Below are positions 15,448 to 17,742 of a stretch of 17,742 bases of DNA, piece by piece. The DNA is taken from the NCBI GenBank assembly GCA_002451015.1, contig DKBB01000313.1, positions 3,005-20,746 of the forward strand, read 5' to 3'. Source of the stretch: Acidobacteria bacterium UBA6911. GTDB taxonomy: Bacteria; Acidobacteriota; UBA6911. The position numbers and the translations under genes were made by a program. Position 1 is the first letter of the stretch, and every line of letters begins with the position of its first letter. The notes beneath the pieces were generated by a model. That model made no database searches. It was not told the origin of the DNA and saw only the letters and a program-made list of their open reading frames with translations.

Positions 15448-15792
15448 TTATTTTGCGTAAAGTTTGCCGAGAAGATTGAGAAGGTCCAGGGGAGTGTGGC
15501 TGAAGCGAACGACGAACCTTTTCAACTGGCTGCATTCTGTCCAATCTCTATTGCTGCGCTCTACAATTCCGTTCAGCATTAATTTTCTATTCAAGTGTTC
15601 CGAATGAATGGTTATTTCGACTGTTTTGCCTTTCGTCACCTCGAATCGGGATGAAAGCAGGGCTCCCTTTTGAGACAAATTTAAAATAACGGCACTATAG
15701 GTTGAATCCCCGCACCTGAAATAGCAGTCAAGGAGTTCAACGACCCGAGAACTACTTCTGCGATCCTTTGAGATCCTGCTATGAACAGTCAT
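15448..15792 (-). CDS. PilZ-domain protein, probable c-di-GMP receptor
   Basis: The 114-residue protein is essentially one PilZ domain. R12xxxR16 in DRRSSSR and N38-L-S40-Q-K-G43 in LNLSQKGALL are the two motifs that bind cyclic di-GMP. Beta strands follow (VEITIHSEHLNRKLMLNG, then RFVVRFSH). Stand-alone PilZ proteins usually relay c-di-GMP levels to motility, polysaccharide or pilus machinery. I chose ATG 15792, with AAGGA 7 bases before it; a TTG six bases upstream is less likely. It is divergent from the lectin-like gene across a 500-base region with palindromes. Confidence 0.85.
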   Translation of the reverse strand: MTVHSRISKDRRSSSRVVELLDCYFRCGDSTYSAVILNLSQKGALLSSRFEVTKGKTVEITIHSEHLNRKLMLNGIVERSNRDWTECSQLKRFVVRFSHTPLDLLNLLGKLYAK

Positions 15793-16293
15793 CTGCAAAT
15801 CCTTTATGGAATAGCTTAATCAGAAGCCTTTGAAATCCGTTTGGAATTCCCCCTGTCAGCTTTTAATATGACTCTAGTATCGGCACTAATGCTCCAAAGG
15901 ATAACATTAATGTTATGGAATTATTCCCTGATCAGGGGATAATCTCCCCCCTTCGGATTCCGGTTCTTGTAACCTTTTCGGAAGCTCTACGCGTTTTTTA
16001 TGAATTCTATTTATCCAGTAAGTAAATCCCGATTCAAGAACAGGCGCTTATCCCCCCTGCCGGTTTCCGGATAAAATCAATGAAATGAAAAAAGTTGCAG
16101 TGAGTAATGTCGATGAGTGATAGAGGGGATCATTTTACGCGTGGACTCAGGATCCGCAAACCCCTTGCTGTTTTTATCCGGGTAATGGTCTTGGTGATTA
16201 AATTTTCTGCGCAGGGCGGGTATTCGGATTCTCAACCATTTTCAGGAGGCATTCGCTCCAGAAGCAAACTTGTTTCAGCGAATAGGAAATATT
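15793..16293. other. Regulatory region between divergent PilZ and lectin genes
   Basis: No convincing gene lies here. An open frame from 16107 overlaps the lectin start in another frame and has no family resemblance. The region holds two adjacent palindromes (listed separately) and an inverted repeat, TTATCC (16048-16053) with GGATAA (16069-16074). Confidence 0.45.
15901..15942. promoter_or_regulatory. Two adjacent palindromes, possible operators
   Basis: ATAACATTAATGTTAT (15901-15916) is a perfect 16-base palindrome. Four bases on, TTATTCCCTGA (15921-15931) and TCAGGGGATAA (15932-15942) form a 22-base near-palindrome with one mismatch. Their centres are 23 bases apart, about two helical turns, as for paired dimeric repressor sites. 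Confidence 0.45.
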
Positions 16294-17337
16294 ATGCGAA
16301 AAATCTTTGTTTTCCTGACGATGCTGCTGGTTTTTGCATGCGTTGTGATTGCAGACACAATCTATCTTAGGGACGGGAGCATTATTAAAGGTACCTTTAT
16401 CGGATTCGAAAACGGTTCTTTCATCATCGAAACCAGTTTGGGAGATCATGATTCGTATCCGGTCAGATACGTCTCGCGTGTAGTTCCCGATCGCCCGGAT
16501 ATCGATCCCGATACCCGCGGCACCCGGTATTCCCGAAGGGATTCCTATCGCAGTATGATAATCGACAAGACGATCGATATTCCCGCCAAGCAGGCATGGA
16601 CCGACACGGGCATAGATCTCGAGCGAAGCGTGGAACTTAAGATTACGACTGAAGGTTTGATTAAAATTGGAGAACGCAGCGCTCAACCCAACGGCATTCA
16701 CGACAACAAAGACGATAGGTCGCGATGTCCGATGCCTGAGGAAGGTCTTGGTGCGTTGATTGGAAAAGTGCAGTATCGGAATGGGCGTGAATCGGAATAC
16801 TTCTTTATCGGTTCAAGTAAAACAATGGGTATTGAAGAGGATCAAATCGGACGCCTGTATATCGGGATCAATGATTCTTATATCCGAGACAACAGCGGTT
16901 CGTTTCGCGTTAGCATTTCGGCAGAACGCATATCCGGCTATCCATCTGAAACTTCACCAAAACGGATACAGCACGAAAAAACTATTGAAGTGGATGCCAG
17001 AGAGCCATGGACCGATACGGGCATTGAGCTGGAACGCAATGCACGGATTGACGTTATCACGGAAGGCTGGATTAAGATCGGGGAACGCAGCGCAGGTCCC
17101 GATGGCATCTATGGCAACAAAGCCGATACATCCCGATACCCGATGCCGGACAAGTCACTGGGTGCAGTTATAGCCAAAGTCCAGTATCGCAATGACCAAT
17201 ATTCCGATTGCTTCTTTATCGGTTCGCGAGTACAGACGATCATAAATACAGACAAAACCGGGCGCCTGTATATCGGCATCAATGATGATTATCTTCCCGA
17301 CAACAGAGGATCATATCGCGTAACCATTCGCTGGTAA
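16294..17337 (+). CDS. Secreted protein with two tandem LecA/PA-IL-like lectin domains
   Basis: Residues 1-20 are a signal peptide (KIFVFLTMLLVFACVVIA). Residues 22-65 form a small beta domain starting IYLRDGSIIKGTFIGFENG. Two repeats of about 118 residues follow, at 90-208 and 228-346. Each begins with a phrase like AWTDTGIDLERS, contains KIGERSA and GALIGKVQYRN-type strands, and ends in a calcium-site-like motif (GINDSYIRDNSGSFRV and GINDDYLPDNRGSYRV). These resemble the galactose-binding PA-IL/LecA fold, whose Ca2+ and sugar are held by an ND...DN pattern. The protein is probably periplasmic or released, and may bind surface sugars. I chose ATG 16294 (AGGA before it) over an earlier TTG. 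C16 lies within a hydrophobic core and does not fit a lipobox well. Confidence 0.78.
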   Translation: MRKIFVFLTMLLVFACVVIADTIYLRDGSIIKGTFIGFENGSFIIETSLGDHDSYPVRYVSRVVPDRPDIDPDTRGTRYSRRDSYRSMIIDKTIDIPAKQAWTDTGIDLERSVELKITTEGLIKIGERSAQPNGIHDNKDDRSRCPMPEEGLGALIGKVQYRNGRESEYFFIGSSKTMGIEEDQIGRLYIGINDSYIRDNSGSFRVSISAERISGYPSETSPKRIQHEKTIEVDAREPWTDTGIELERNARIDVITEGWIKIGERSAGPDGIYGNKADTSRYPMPDKSLGAVIAKVQYRNDQYSDCFFIGSRVQTIINTDKTGRLYIGINDDYLPDNRGSYRVTIRW

Positions 17338-17742
17338 TCCACCGGGCTCCTATTTCGCACACATAGAAACCTTGTCGGTTGAATGTTTTACGGCTTCATT
17401 TCCGTCTAGATGGTGTAGACGGGAATGGGCGTGGCCGAACAGAACTCTTTTGCAAGATACTGTGCTGAAATGCGGTAGGAAGGTTCCCGCTCTGTGAAGC
17501 CGAAGCCTCGTATCCTTTTTCTGTAGATAATCTGTTTTAAGGTACGGTATCAGTTTCACTTGAATTTTGTTTTGTGACCGTAGGTCTTTCTCGCCCCTGC
17601 TTCGGCCATTACGAATGGTCAACGCGTCAGTTTGGTAAAAAATCCTTTTTCTTTTTCCTGCCCGTAGTAAAATCGCGGCCGGTACTCTGCAGTGTGCCGG
17701 CTGCGGTGCAAATACTGTATTTAATAATATCCGGTCACTTAT
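17338..17742. other. Downstream region without a recognisable gene
   Basis: A hairpin, CCGTCTA/TAGACGG (17402-17422), follows the lectin gene but lacks a T-run. A minus-strand open frame of 90 codons (17350-17622) has no recognisable domain and I do not call it. An 11-base palindrome GACCGTAGGTC at 17576-17586 also occurs in the hairpin at 7322-7332. Confidence 0.4.

Noticed and set aside
16294..16345. Lipoprotein signal at the start of the lectin protein (cysteine at residue 16)
   Set aside because: The residue two before the cysteine is phenylalanine and the hydrophobic core continues past it, so ordinary signal peptidase cleavage near residue 20 fits better.
16107..16370. 87-codon frame overlapping the start of the lectin gene
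   Set aside because: It lacks a good ribosome binding site and shares bases with a clear signal peptide in another frame.
17350..17622. 90-codon minus-strand frame at the window end
   Set aside because: Basic, low-similarity sequence with no visible domain; I cannot support it as a gene.

Overview
The window looks like a chromosomal stretch of a sulfate-reducing, anaerobic Gram-negative bacterium, most likely in the Desulfobacterota. The evidence is a complete dissimilatory-type ATP sulfurylase gene (sat), two aldo/keto reductases with C-terminal ferredoxin-like cysteine clusters (one with a Tat signal), a PilZ protein, and an IscA/HesB-type gene that can only be read full length if an internal UGA is selenocysteine. 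I cannot name the species. There is no integrase, transposase, CRISPR array, tRNA or rRNA that I can support.

Layout: 1-347 is the start of a minus-strand acetyltransferase-like gene cut by the window edge. 619-1746 holds a LiaF-like membrane protein and, convergent to it, a small membrane-anchored Ig-like protein. 1939-4197 holds two tail-to-tail aldo/keto reductases with Fe-S cysteine clusters. The second is Tat-exported and shares an overlapping divergent promoter region with a cytochrome b5-like/DUF2231 membrane protein (4312-4992). An HD-domain phosphohydrolase (5061-5606) follows on the minus strand. sat (5994-7184) has its own strong promoter and is followed by about 235 nt of dense hairpins ending in a terminator.

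7547-7864 encodes an IscA/HesB-like selenoprotein with a hairpin just after the UGA that fits the bacterial SECIS rules. 8359-9177 is a PlsC-type acyltransferase. 9160-10187 is a GYF_2-AIM24 gene broken by two +1 frameshifts. 10254-10520 is a PGPGW-type membrane protein and 10736-12559 an oligoendopeptidase F. 13079-15323 is a tight three-gene cluster: a metallo-beta-lactamase-fold hydrolase, an unrecognised acidic protein and a phosphotriesterase-family hydrolase. 15448-15792 is a PilZ protein and 16294-17337 a secreted protein with two tandem LecA-like lectin domains. The two are divergent and separated by a 500-nt region with two adjacent palindromes.

Most genes are single units with their own ribosome binding sites; the only convincing operon is the 13079-15323 cluster. 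The most valuable points are the selenoprotein that a standard gene caller would truncate, the structured RNA-like element behind sat, and the frameshifted AIM24 gene.
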